From positions 178,485 to 242,484 of the forward strand of contig VSDK01012768.1 in assembly GCA_009767595.1 (NCBI GenBank): a DNA stretch of 64,000 nt. Reading direction: 5' to 3'. The notes under the pieces were generated by a model. That model searched no databases. It had not been told where the DNA came from and saw only the letters and a program-made list of their open reading frames with translations. This DNA is from Symbiodinium kawagutii. Taxonomy: Eukaryota; Sar; Dinophyceae; Suessiales; Symbiodiniaceae. Below, in pieces: positions 11,395 to 22,539 of this stretch. Position 1 is the stretch's first letter; every line of letters begins with the position of its first letter. Position numbers and translations under genes: made by a program.

Positions 11395-14300
11395 CATGCG
11401 CTACACAGCCACCCTGCCCTGACACAAGCGCAACCCTTTTTCTTTCATTTGCATTCAGCTGATCCATCCTTTCTTTTGCCATAAACGGCGAGAATGGCTG
11501 AGGCAACGTGTTGTTGTCCTCGCTGCTATACCGAATGCATGACACCTCCTGGTCACTCTGCACACCTGCAAGCCAAAGTGTCATGCATGAATGCAAATGT
11601 ATAGCGTGATCATGCGTGTTTTGACATGGCAGCGATCTAATGTCCATGCATGAATGCAAATGCAGCGTGATCATGCATGTTATGACATGGCAGCGATCGA
11701 ATGTCCATGCATGAATACAAATCAGTGGAAGGCACACGCCCAATAAAGTCCTCATCTTGCCATGTTGCAAAGCCTGCAGGGCATTTGGAGCACATGCACA
11801 GTAGCAAAATGTCAGAGAGAGAGAGAGAGAGAGACATTGCATACAAGTAGCTATTGGGAGACAAGACCCAGCTTGCGCCGCGCAGCAACTGGTCATGCAT
11901 GAACAACCTGGGTTGATGGGACAGGTGCTAGCCGCAAAACTACACGCAACAAGCATGCATGCGAGGGAGCAGCAAAAAGACATGAACAGGCTGCAGCAGG
12001 GACACTGGATCTCCTGCTGCATATGCAGCTTTGGTTTAATTTTAAAAAGTTTCCAGTTCTTGGATACGGCAAAGTTGTTCAGAGCACTGTATCCTTCCTG
12101 AGCAACATCAGCTCATTCATGAATGCAGGAATGAAAAAAATATATACATCTCAGACCTGACATGAATGACGCAGTGAATTACATGCAACCATGGTTCTGT
12201 GAATCGCTGGCAGTACCGCACGCATGCTACAGCTTGTTGCTTAGGAAGCCACAACTGTCTCTTTCCCAAAGCCGTGAAGTACCCGTCCACAGCTTCCAAC
12301 GTCCACCGCAAAAGCGCCAGAGCATCACCAGGAGCTTTCTAAGTGGTGGAGCATGTGAAGCTTTAAATGTGAATTAACCTTGACATTGACACAAGTCATG
12401 CATGCATGTTTGCATGCATGCATGCATGCACGCATGTATGCGTGAATGAATGAATGAACGAATGAATGAATGAATGAATGAATGAATGAATGAATGAATA
12501 AACAAATATATATTAATGGAAATGAATAATGAGTTAATGAATGAATGAATGAATGAATGAATGAATGAATGAATGAATGAATGAATTAATGAATGAAAAA
12601 TGAATGAATGCACAAATGCATGCACCCAAGAAAGAAAGCAACACTGACCTACAAACCTTGCCCAGTGTCATGGCCCTCGCGGAATTCTCCCTTCACAACT
12701 GACAGCAGCCACTGAGACAGCACAGTAGTGTCATGAGCTTTTCCGCAACCACCTGGCCAGGCTTTCAGCCTCAGTATTCAACAAGCACCTTCACCCAAGA
12801 AAAGAAACGCTACAAAACAATTGATCGCACGCATGCCAAGAATGTCCTCAAGCCAAGGTACGATGACATTTTGAACGTTTTGAGATCAAATTTTTTCAGG
12901 CTGGATTGCTTCTTTTCAGCAACACACCATGCATGAAAGGAGTTGTAAGCACCTTCCAGACGCTCATCGATGTTGTGACCAACGAAAACACGCCAATAGC
13001 AAGCCAAAAGCACCTTACCAAAATGCATGTCATCATCATGCATGCAAATAGAAACAAGCAATCAATGGACCTATGACAATGAACATGTACTCCTCCATGT
13101 TATGGATGATGAATAACTAATTTACAACATGCACTTCGGGAACAAACGTGTATGGGCCAAGATGCAATTGCTGATGTGCAGAATTCCCTGCCCACACCAT
13201 GATGCCAAGTGTGCATTTGATCTGGGGGGCTCTCATGAGGCTGCCCCCCTGGCAAAAAATGCAAACTTGGAAGAGGCAGCTTCACACAGCTGTCAGATGG
13301 CCGTTCTTGTCTCCAACAAGAAGATGGTTTCATGTTCCACCAGTCCTTGTCACACAATTCTTTCCCTCCCAACAGAAAAAGAACACAACACATGCATGCA
13401 TGGACGCATCTCAAATATCATGTAGCGCATGAGGTTTGCAAAATAAAGTCTCCTGGGCGCTGCAATAATGGCATTTGCGTTTGCTTGTGAAACCACTTGT
13501 CAGCCCATGGGCCTTTCCTGAGTGGAAACTTGCACATGCATTCGTTGCAGCACCTTCCATGCAAGATATCATACCGCCAAGATGCTTAAGAATGGCCAAT
13601 CACCTTTGACTCCAACTAGGACCATGAACAGCTTGATGTGTTTTCCTTCTGCAGTTGGAACCTGATTCTTGGACGGTGCATGCATGCAAAGTGTATATAT
13701 GTGCATGGATGCATGTCTGCATTGCCGCATGCGTGGTGAATCTTTGAACAGCAAGCATGCAACCCAAGGAACTGAAATTCCATGCGTGTACAGTTTCTGC
13801 AAATCCTCCACCAATGCTTCTTGCAAGATTTGGACCGTGTTGTCACCTTCATAAAGTTCCCCAGGCATGATTGAGTGAAGAAACCGGCTATTGAAACTGT
13901 GCCCAGCATGCCCATCAGAAACAATAGCAGGCTGGATTGAAGTGGCCATAACTGCTCGTCGCAGCTTGCCCCTCCCTTCATCCCCATGCATCATGATTGG
14001 GCAGCAGAACTCAAGTTCGCTATTGTGATCGCTGAAGACTTGGTGGCCAGCACCCCTCGAATTCTTGAAACGTGTCCAGAACTCACGGAAAATGCATTTC
14101 CATGCATGTTCATCACATAGCTTCTTACCTGCAAGAATGGGTTGCCCCTCGGTCTTTTTGAAGATACATTCCAACCACGAAGAGAACTGAAGGATAGGCC
14201 ACGGCATCAGGATGTGACGATTTTGCCATTTCACTGGAAGGTCCACATCCATCATTTTCACTGGGAGGGTCATGTTGAAGCGATGGATGAGCTTATGCAA

Positions 14301-16440
14301 ATTGCGCGACCAATTGCTTTTGCAAGTCCAACTGTTCATCTTGGACAACAAGTCGCTTTTACCTGGCATGAACATGTCTAAGGCACATGCGTGCATGTGC
14401 ATGATTTTCTGGCATTCATGGCACAGAGACTGAGGGCTCAGCCACCATCAGGTGTCTTGAAGCAGGAAAACAGTTGCCCCATTGAAACAACATGCCGTGC
14501 AGAGTCAGCCTTAGGGGTCATCATGAATGCAATTATATGCATGTTGTCGAGTGTATTAAGTACGTGGAACAACAGCCAAATCCACAAACAAGATACTCCA
14601 GTGTCAAACCCCTCCAGCATCGCATCCATGATGATATAGTCGAGGTCATGTGTGACATCCCTTTTGCTGTATGGAGTTGCCAAGTCTATGCCTTAGCAAC
14701 CGCACGCATGACAAGGGCACAGTTAGACAGTAACCAGCTCAGCATGCATGCGATCATTAGATCTGAGAAAGATACGATCTTCCATCCGAAGTTTCTTGTG
14801 AGCTCTCTTGTCGTTGGCTTCACGAGCCCGTTTTCTTGGATGGAAAGAAGAGACTGCCCCTGACAACATGCATGCATGCATGCGCTTGTAATTAGCTGCA
14901 CTTGAAGGCATGCGTGCGAAAGCCATGTGTGAATAGCGTCATGCATGTGTGGAAGATTTTGACGCATGCGATGCAAACAAAAATAGTTGAAAGGGCACCA
15001 AGTAAGTGCACCTGCTCTCGGTAGCGGATGACCTACAACAGCCACAAGTTAGCAAAGTACACATATATTTACTAATTAACATCCTGAGAGCCCTGCTGTC
15101 CTCCTCATCCATGAGGCCTCCACGTCCCCAGCGTACACTCATGTGAATCATTGTGAAGTGGATGCAAATCAAAGCGCGAATGGATGACACCCCCTGCACG
15201 CAGCAGCCAGCCACAAACAAAGATTTTTTTTCTGTTCAGCCCGCATCTTTGGTCAAAATTTCACGCTATCAAACCACTGTCGGTGATCGCAACTGGGCGA
15301 ATGCATGGATGCATGAATGATGCATGAATGATGCGTGAAGTGTCAGTCATGGATGCGCTTGATGTTCAACGTTCATTTCTTCGGTTTCTTGTTCCTTACA
15401 TGGCCAATCATGCATGCAAAAACTCTTCAACTGCACACTATTAAGCTTTCATGCATGTCAAACGTAAATAGAGTCAGGACACTTCGATGAACATTCCGAT
15501 TCGTTCTCCGACTTCACTTCGTCCTCGTTTTTCTTTGATTTTTTTTCTTTCTTTCTCTTGGCCTTCTCAGCCTTTTCAGCTGCTTTTCTAGCTTTCGTTT
15601 CTTCGGTCTCAGGGGGTTTCCATGACCTAGGACAGAAGACCGAACTGTTCTTTCAAAGGTGGTATGCATGGTCCAAGGCCAGCACTTCGCACGCACAAGG
15701 TACAAATTCATCTCACAGTCGTGCTTCGTCACATTGATGAAATGCGATATCAGTTTATCCTTGTCTTGCCTGGCAAAAGTTTTATAAATTGGAGCTATAT
15801 ATGTTTTTATCTTGAACTACAAAGTATATAATTTAAACTATATATATATATAAATTGTTTGCGCACAATCATGCATGCCAAGCACACGCAGCTCATGGAA
15901 CAACATGAGGTCAATAGTTGGCAGGCTTGCTTGGTAGGGGCTTCTGCCACAGAATTGCCCTGCATCTCTATCAACGTCTTGTTTTCCTTGGAGAGTACAT
16001 CCAATGGCGTCTGGATGCCATCAAAAAGCCTTGGCGCAACAAATGAAGGAACCAATATCATTTCAGATCATGCATGCTTGAAAGGAACTAATTAATCAAT
16101 TTAACATGCATGCATGCATGCATGCATGCTGTGAAGTGCAGAATTCCCATGCATGCACCCATGGCCCCTGCTCCCCAGCACGTTTGACGGTATCCTTGTA
16201 CGGCTCCAACTTCTCCTGCAACAGTGAAATATGCTATCACGTGACTTAACAAATACAGTGACTTGACAAATATAGGCCTTGATCACACTGGCAGAATCCA
16301 TCTTCTTGCCCAAAATCATCAGGAATTGTGGCAATACCTGGAAAGGATTGGTTGTCTGAGAAATCGTCGGGAACAATGTTTTCTCAGGAGGCCCTTTCGT
16401 CCTTAGCATCCATGCATGGTCTTTGTGCGATGATGTCAGC
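11395..16440 (-). CDS. Transposase-like protein of the giant element, multi-exon
   Basis: On the minus strand a chain of exons spells a protein whose motifs I recall from unnamed dinoflagellate proteins. In order: MLRTKGPPEKTLFPTISQ (about 16330-16420); QEKLEPYKDTVKRAGEQG (about 16160-16220); a Lys/Glu-rich segment ending KPRR-like (15465-15630); FWTRFKNS...HGDEGRGKLRRAVM (13772-14372); VGVKGDWPFL (13572-13655); SGFTSKRKCHYCSAQ (13449-13520); DKDWWNM...HTWHHGVGREFCTSAI (13166-13370); ERLEGAYNSFHAWC...KFDLKTFKM (about 12865-12990); GKAHDTTVLSQWLLS (12659-12752); RWTLEAVDGYFTALGK (to 12338); FKIKPKLH (about 12010-12100); ATWQDEDFIGRV (about 11715-11775); and a C-terminal segment with SDQEVSCIRYSSED (11395-11575). 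The CHYC pair could bind zinc. No catalytic mechanism is assigned; a role in mobility is inference from position. Exon edges are approximate. Confidence 0.6.
12431..12610. repeat. GAAT microsatellite inside an intron
   Basis: Two long runs of GAAT repeats lie between coding exons of the transposase-like gene, with TGCATGCA copies on both sides. Apparent proteins such as SFIHSFIHSFIHS read from this tract are artefacts. Confidence 0.9.
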
Positions 16441-16511
16441 ATGCATGATGGAAAACTAGTCTAAGATATTGCCATGGCGCAAAACTATGTGGAAGAGCAT
16501 GGAAAAAACCA

Positions 16512-16610
16512 TTAGGCGAGTATCATAGGTGGCGGAGGGGAAGGATCATTCTCCACAGCAGGAACTGGCTGCGCAAACTCTGGGCGATCCAAAAGTGAAC
16601 CACTTGCATC
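16512..16610 (-). CDS. Terminal exon of the element's second gene
   Basis: After an acceptor (TTCAGTCAG) the frame reads 32 codons, including SLLDRPEFAQPVPAVEND and SPPPPMILA, then TAA. It is in phase 0 and continues the frame of the exon at 16742-16921. The stop shows that the coiled-coil gene ends here and that the transposase-like gene downstream is a separate unit. Confidence 0.6.
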   Translation of the reverse strand, partial: DASGSLLDRPEFAQPVPAVENDPSPPPPMILA

Positions 16611-16741
16611 CTGACTGAAATTCACACATGATTGCACATAAGTTAATTTATACAGCGAACAAAGCAGCTGCACAACAAAAGCTCATGCATGCATGAAATT
16701 TAAGTAAATTGCACCACGCATGTTTGACTATGCATGCAAAC

Positions 16742-16921
16742 TGTCTCATCAAGAGGGTCCTCGTAGTGGGTGCTAGCGTTTTGTGTCATCCTATTGCCTG
16801 TTTCGTTGGATACTTTCTTCAAGTGCTCCACATCAATGTCCACAAACTCACCACCAGAAATGGGGTGCTTGATAATTCGGTTGTTTTCCTTTGCCCATTT
16901 CCATGTGTTTTCGATCATGTC
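16742..16921 (-). CDS. Internal exon, coiled-coil gene of the element
   Basis: The exon is exactly 60 codons, phase 0 at both ends, with acceptor CCGCCAG and donor ACA/GTTTGC. It encodes DMIENTWKWAKENNRII, SGGEFVDIDVEHLKKV and a tail ending HYEDPLDET. It joins in frame to the neighbouring exons on both sides, which supports the model. The intron after it begins GTTTGCATGCA, so the TGCATGCA palindrome sits right at the intron start. Confidence 0.6.
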
Positions 16922-16974
16922 CTGGCGGCGGACAATGCGCCCACACACATAATATATATGCATGTACCGAATAC

Positions 16975-17165
16975 CCCTTTAGCATTTTCAGATAAGTTTG
17001 AGGCCCTGACATCATCCCAAAAATATTTTTCTTTGAGCTGTCGCTTTGTCACTCGGGATTCCAAGTCTGTGTTGGTCTTCTTAGACTCCGTCCATTGTTT
17101 CACTTTCACTTCCACCAAGTCGAAATTACCGCCACTCTCCAAGAATAATTTCTTGAGCTCAGCTC
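16975..17165 (-). CDS. Internal exon, coiled-coil gene of the element
   Basis: The acceptor is CTTGTCAG and the donor GGG/GTATTC. The exon carries two leading bases plus 63 codons and encodes ELKKLFLESGGNFDLVEVK, TKRQLKEKYFWDDVRAS and NLSENAKG. It joins in phase to the next exon. Upstream it can join the exon around 17254-17400, which contains MKRSSKEVQDMYEKDSSS and NLGLIFFADMCLQKF. The segment is polar and helical, of unknown function. Confidence 0.55.
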
Positions 17166-17910
17166 CTGACAAGTGTTGGCATGCATGAATGTAAAGCTGC
17201 CTCTATGCATGAACTTATGCATGAATCTATGCATGAGCATGAATCTTTGTCACCCTTGACATGCATGAAAACTGAAAACTTCTGTAGGCACATGTCGGCA
17301 AAAAAAATTAAGCCCAAGTTGCTCGAGCTATCTTTTTCATACATGTCTTGAACCTCTTTGCTGCTTCGTTTCATGTTCTGAGCATAGCGGCGGATCCTGC
17401 AAAAAGGACTGACGTAGAAATGATTTTGAATGCGTGTGGCATGAATGTTGAAAATCGATAAGGCTCACACTTCCAGTCATCACTGTCCATTTTCTTATTC
17501 TGCTTGGGGGCAGCAGATGTAGTTGGTACTGCCAGTTCCTGACATGCATGACATGCAAATGTCGAAGTAAAAAAGAAAATGGACTTAATGTAAGGTGCAT
17601 GCATATGCATGAGAATGAAACCTCGGAATGTGGTGGCGCAGCCGCAGGCTCTGTAGGCACGTCCAGCTGAGTCTCTGCAACACCATGTTCTGAAGTTGCA
17701 GCCTGTCAACACAAGTGAAAATCATCATGGCACACGCAGCACATGCATGCATTATAAGGGCAAGCCTTGGCAGCAGGGGCTGGTGTCCTGCAAAAGTGCT
17801 GTGGCATGGTGCAGCATGGCGATTTTGCAAACAAAGCATGCATGCATGCATGACATGTATGGTCCTTGGATTTCTTTCCTCTGGTTCCAGTTCCGTTGGT
17901 GTCAAAGCAC

Positions 17911-19648
17911 CTGTGCAACCACGAGCAAGTCGATCCTTCCTTGCTTGAATCTCCAGAGCTTTCTCTTCTGCTTTCCTCATTTCTTCTTTGTAGGATGCTA
18001 ATCTCTCATCAAGCTCTTCCAGCTCCCTAGATTTCCTTGTTGCTCGGTTTTCTGCTGCCATGCGTGTTCTCTCGGTTTCAAAAGTCTTGGCTCGTTTGAG
18101 ATCAGGGCCTTGGCTCCTAAATTCATTTTGCATTTGCACAAGGTATGTAGCTTCTTCTTTGGAAACATTGAGTGCTTTCATCACCTCGTGCACCTGTGCA
18201 TGAATGGGGTCCTCATGTAGAGAGGTGCCCTTATCTTTCCGCAACTTCTCCATTTCCATTTTGTGAGCCTCTTCTTTAGCCTTATCTGCAGCTTCCCGAG
18301 CTTCCTGCATTTGTTTCTCCAAACTTTCAGCCTCAGCTTTCTGCTCTGCCTCCCGCCTCTCTTTCTCTAAGCGGGCAAAGTGCTCAGCTTCAGCTTTCTT
18401 TGCCTTTGCTTGTTCCAAGCGCTCTGCTTCAGCTTTCTTGGCTGCTTCTTGCAACTTTGCTTGTTCCAAGCGCTCTGCTTCAGCTTTCTTGGCTGCTTCT
18501 TGCAACTTTGCTTGTTCCAAGCGCTCTGCTTCAGCTTTCTTGGCTGCTTCTTGCAACTTTGCTTGTTCCAAGCGCTCTGCTTCGGCTTTCTTGGCTGCTT
18601 CTTGCAACTTTGCTTGTTCCAAGCGCTCTGCTTCGGCTTTCTTGGCTGCTTCTTGCAACTTTGCTTGTTCCAAGCGCTCTGCTTCGGCTTTCTTGGCTGC
18701 TTCTTGCAACTTTGCTTGTTCCAAGCGCTCTGCTTCAGCTTTCTTGGCTGCTTCTTGCACCTTTGCGTGTTCCAAGCGCTCTGCTTCAGCTTTCTTGGCT
18801 GCTTCTTGCAACTTTGCTTGTTCCAAGCGCTCTGCTTCGGCTTTCTTGGCTGCTTCTTGCAACTTTGCTTGTTCCAAGCGCTCTGCTTCGGCTTTCTTGG
18901 CTGCTTCTTGCAACTTTGCTTGTTCCAAGCGCTCTGCTTCAGCTTTTTTTGCTGCTTCTCGCAACTTTGCTTGTTCCAAGCGCTCTGCTTCAGCTTTCTT
19001 GGCTGCTTCCAACTTTGCCTGTTCCAAGCGCTCTGCTTCAGCTTTTTTTGCTGCTTCCAACTTCGCTTGTTCCAAGCGTTCGGCTTCAGCTTTTTCAGCT
19101 AATTCCACGAACTTTGCGTGTTCCAAGCGCTCTGCTTCAGCTTTTTTTGCTGCTTCCAACTTTGCTTGTTCCCAACGTGCAGTCTCGGCTACCTTGAGTT
19201 CAGCCTTCCTTTTCTCTGCTGTTTGTTTTTCCTTGACTAAGCGTTCAAGCTCATCTTTTTTCTCTTGCACAAACTTCGCATGCACCTCTTCTGACTCAAT
19301 CCTCTCCTGTTCCATTTGCTCACGAGCAGCGGCAGCTTCATCATCATAGCTTTTTAGAGCTGACATTTTTGTGTGCAACATGTCATGCTGTTTCCTTAGC
19401 ATCTCACGTCGGAAATTCAATTCCTTCTCTTCCCTTTCCAGCCTTTCAGCCTCATCCTGCCTCATCATCTCTTCATCGAGATAAGTTTCAATCTCTTCAA
19501 CACCCATGCTTGCTACAACAGCCTCCGCTTCTTCATGCGCTGCTTTTTCATCTAGTTTCTCCAGTTTTTCTTTCGCAAGCTTCAACTTGGTCATTTCTGC
19601 CGCTGCCAGATTGACTGACGACGCATCCTCCGATGCAGGTGTGTCTGG
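17911..19648 (-). CDS. Large coiled-coil exon with 17-residue repeats
   Basis: One long exon (acceptor GTCGCCAG, donor GCACAG/GTGCTT) encodes about 580 residues of charged helix. It starts with PDTPASEDASSVNLAAAEM, passes through Glu-rich helices, then about a dozen copies of a 17-residue unit (AKKAEAERLEQAKLQEA) and some 16-residue variants, and ends with more Lys/Glu helix. The DNA copies of 51 or 48 bp are nearly identical, showing recent unit duplication. A filament-like or oligomerisation role is plausible for any such coiled coil but is inference. The long leucine/cysteine-rich frames on the opposite strand are shadows of the repeat. Confidence 0.7.
18395..19170. repeat. Coding tandem repeat, 51-bp (and 48-bp) units
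   Basis: Units differ only at a few positions, for example CAGC or CGGC in the Ala codon pair. The 48-bp versions lack one codon and cluster at the 5' side of the coding strand. Confidence 0.92.
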
Positions 19649-19789
19649 CTGGCGACAGCCCCCCTGGCAGCAATGCCCCCCCCCACATGCATGGGTGAAA
19701 ACAAGCATGCATATCATGAATGGTGCATGATCTGTATGGATGTGAGCTATGCAACGCATGCATGCATGCATGATTTTTTTTGCAGAGGC

Positions 19790-21275
19790 ACCCATTCACA
19801 AGAAGGGTAGCGCGATGGCGCATCGCTTGACGGACCAGACAGGCTGCGTGCAGCAGCACCAGGAGCAAAAGAACCAGCTGCGCCAGAGGCAGTGAAGACT
19901 TGGCCTGATTGCGCAGCCGACCACCCTGATCGACATGCATGCATGATCATCTGCATGCATGAGCAACTGACCTGGAGCACTCACAGATGGGGCTGGAGAA
20001 GACATGGCAGATGATCTCTCAGCATCGTGTAAAGCCGCTTGCATTTTGGCCACAGAAGCAAGCTTCTCCTGCAGTGTTATGCTGCGCATGTGTGCACATG
20101 CATGGTATAGCCCCCCCAATGCAGTTACCCCCCGTCCTTGATCCGATCATCCAACTCAAAAACGGTGGAGTCACTGGAGGGCAGCCGGAGCAGCTGCAAC
20201 CCCTGATCTAAGGATTCCTTTGACATAGCTATATCGAATTGATTGAGCTGAAACACCTAGCAGCATTCATGAGGCCATGCATGACAAGTACTGAGTGATC
20301 AGTGTCAAATTCCAAAACCAATTCGAGCACATTTTGAAATTGCGCCCGTTTGCGGATTTTTGCGCCCGGTTTGCGGATTTTTTGCGCCCGTTTGCACTTT
20401 GCAATTGGTCGGAATTTGGTCGAATTAGACACAATTTGTGTCAAACTTAAATTAGCATGGCTCAAGTGGATGTGTCTAATTTTGATGTGTCTAATTTTGA
20501 TGTGTCTAATTTTGATGTGTCTAATTTTTTTGATGTGTCTAATTTTTTGATGCGTGTCTAATTTTTTGATGTGTCTAATTTTTGATGTGTCTAATTTTTT
20601 GATGTGTCTAATTTTTTGATGTGTCTAATTTTTTGATATGTCTAATTTTTTGATGTGTCTAATTTTTTGATGTGTCTAATTTTGATGTGTCTAATTTTTG
20701 TGTGTCTAATTTTGATGTGTCTAATTTTTTTATGATCGATTTTTGTGTGTCTAATTTTTGATGTGTCGACTAATTTGATGTGTCTAATTTTTTGATGTGT
20801 CTCGAATTTGTGTATATTTGATGATCCATGCCATGTCAATATGCGTGCATGCATGGCATGATTTAAAAACCAAGCCTGCATTGATTATACTCAGCCACTT
20901 TGACGGGACTGACTACAACTGCATCTCTGAACTCGGCTGCAAATTCGGTCATGCATTGCAGCCAACTGTCAGGGACCTTTGTGGAACTGCTTGTCCACAA
21001 ATATTCAAAAACAGTATATAGATCTGCGTCGTCCCAAGTGTCTTTGAGTGGGAGTTTCACAAAGAGCTCTCTGTCGCTGCAGTTTGCAGCGTCAGGCATG
21101 CGTGGCTTCCTCCTATCCATGAATGCATGCATGCATGATAGCACTTTGAAGCAATGTACATGCATGTCCACACATTCACATGCATGATGGTCCTCAATGA
21201 CAAGGAAGGTTGAGGATGGGCATCTTTCCAAACGTTAACCAGCCTCCTTCCAAACGCCGGGGGATAGGTCCTGAA
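19790..21275 (-). CDS. Exons upstream of the coiled-coil exon, unrecognised
   Basis: Coding-like minus-strand segments continue the element's gene: SGQVFTASGAAGSFAPGAAA (about 19790-19930), EKLASVAKMQAALHDAERSS (about 19975-20080), MSKESLDQGLQLLRLPSSDS with FELDDRIKDG (about 20125-20225), and a longer segment with ELFVKLPLKDTWDDADLYTV and MTEFAAEFRDAVVVSPVKV (about 20890-21115). They are rich in Ala, Ser and charged residues. The introns carry TGCATGCA. Whether these belong to the coiled-coil gene or to the end of the VELFSG gene is not decided. Confidence 0.45.
20460..20815. repeat. Minisatellite, unit about GATGTGTCTAATTTTT
   Basis: More than 20 copies of a 14-18 bp unit vary mainly in T-tract length. 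It is intronic with respect to the minus-strand gene. The apparent DTSKIRHTK proteins are repeat artefacts. Confidence 0.9.
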
Positions 21276-22410
21276 TGCATGCAAGCAGTTCAATATATAA
21301 AATAGATCATATATATATATTGAGGTTCCAGCTGTGTTTCTTTTAATGCCTTTGTGCCATTCCACCTCTTTACCTTTCGGCCTTAAGTTGTGTATCAGAT
21401 GCATGACGCATGCGTGACACAGATATAGAACTGAGTTGTGCACATGATGTCTTCACAGCAGTGTGGCGGACCCTTTCTTCGGCCGGCAACTTCCCCAAGT
21501 CCAGCTGCCAGATCTCCCTCCAATTGCTTCGCAGTAACAATCTTTTGGGTGATGGGCATCCATACTTCATCAACCAGAAGCTCACCTCGAATACCTGACA
21601 TTCACATGCATGAATGACCGTGCATAAAGTTATGCAAAAACAATCAACGTACATAAATATAACGCACTCAAAGTTACCCAGCAAATCCGCTGCTGCAGCC
21701 ATTGCCATCTGTAGTAAGCATACAGCAGGCTTTGGCGTGGCTGTTCCACCACAAAGAAGGCATGTTGGCTCATCATCAAGAGGCAAATCAAAACCACCCT
21801 CAGCGCATGCGTGTGAACGCAATGATGCATATGCATGCATGCATGCATGGGAATTATGCATGTGAGTGAAAATGAGTGAGCTGCATGCATGACCATCATC
21901 CAACCAAGTATCCGTGATGCCATGAGGTTTCCTTGTGTGACGAAGGCGTACCCAATTCCCATTGGATGAATGCCACTCCTCCATGAACTTCCACGGGCTG
22001 GTGTGCCCCAAGACCGACAGTCCGGAGCAACCAGCCCAACGCAGCCGGGCGCCAGCTGCAATGCTGCAAAGCAAGCAACCCTTAGAGACAACGAAACTAA
22101 CACAATGCACCAAAGCAGCATGCATGTGGAAGCAAATGCTCAGAACGCGGCAGGAATCCTACGGGTGTAAGAAAGTCATGGCATGTTGGAGAGCCATTCT
22201 TCTCACCAATGAGAATGTCGAAGGACCCCACATTGAAGCCATTCCTCTTCCTTAACCATTCACATTGCAAATGCATGCATGTGAGTTTGTCATGGTCTGA
22301 GGTTCCAACCATGCCTTGCTGGTATGGGCTGCGCCCGAAAACAATTCCACAAAGTGAAATTGCGGAGCAGTCCAGTCAAAATGACTGTTCCACTGCATCA
22401 GCAAAACCTG
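21215..22410 (-). CDS. VELFSG / APDCRSW / EQP module of the giant element
   Basis: Successive minus-strand exons read MQWNSHFDWTAPQFHF then VELFSGAAHTSKAW (22310-22407), NGFNVGSFDILIGEKNG with HDFLTPVGFL (about 22150-22260), LAPGCVGLVAPDCRSWGTPA with QGNLMASRIL (about 21895-22060), LICLLMMSQHAFFVVEQPRQ (about 21650-21800), FWLMKYGCPSPKRLLLRSNW (about 21430-21595), KGKEVEWHKGIKRNTAGTS (about 21320-21385) and TYPPAFGRRLVNVW (about 21215-21275). I recall this series from unnamed dinoflagellate proteins. FSGxAxxSxAW, a later PDCRSW and a following EQP superficially resemble motifs I, IV and VI of cytosine-C5 methyltransferases (F-G-G, PCQ, ENV), but the key residues are not conserved, so enzymatic function is not claimed. 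Confidence 0.55.
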
Positions 22411-22439
22411 TGCGCAGTGCATGGGACATGCGTGAATGC

Positions 22440-22482
22440 ATGCATGAATGCATGCATGAATGCATGCATGAATGCATGCATG
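22440..22482. repeat. Tandem GAATGCATGCAT repeat
   Basis: Four copies of a 12-bp unit combine GAAT with the TGCATGCA palindrome, in an intron of the element. Confidence 0.85.
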
Positions 22483-22539
22483 GTGTCTAAGGCACGAGCA
22501 ATGGCGATCATTGCCTTGAATATAAGCAAAATTTCACAA

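Noticed and set aside
18380-19349. Long plus-strand frames rich in Leu/Cys/Phe/Ala opposite the coiled-coil exon
   Set aside because: They are shadows of the 51-bp repeat, which keeps all frames open. The minus-strand frame has the coiled-coil heptad pattern and flanking non-repeat coding sequence.
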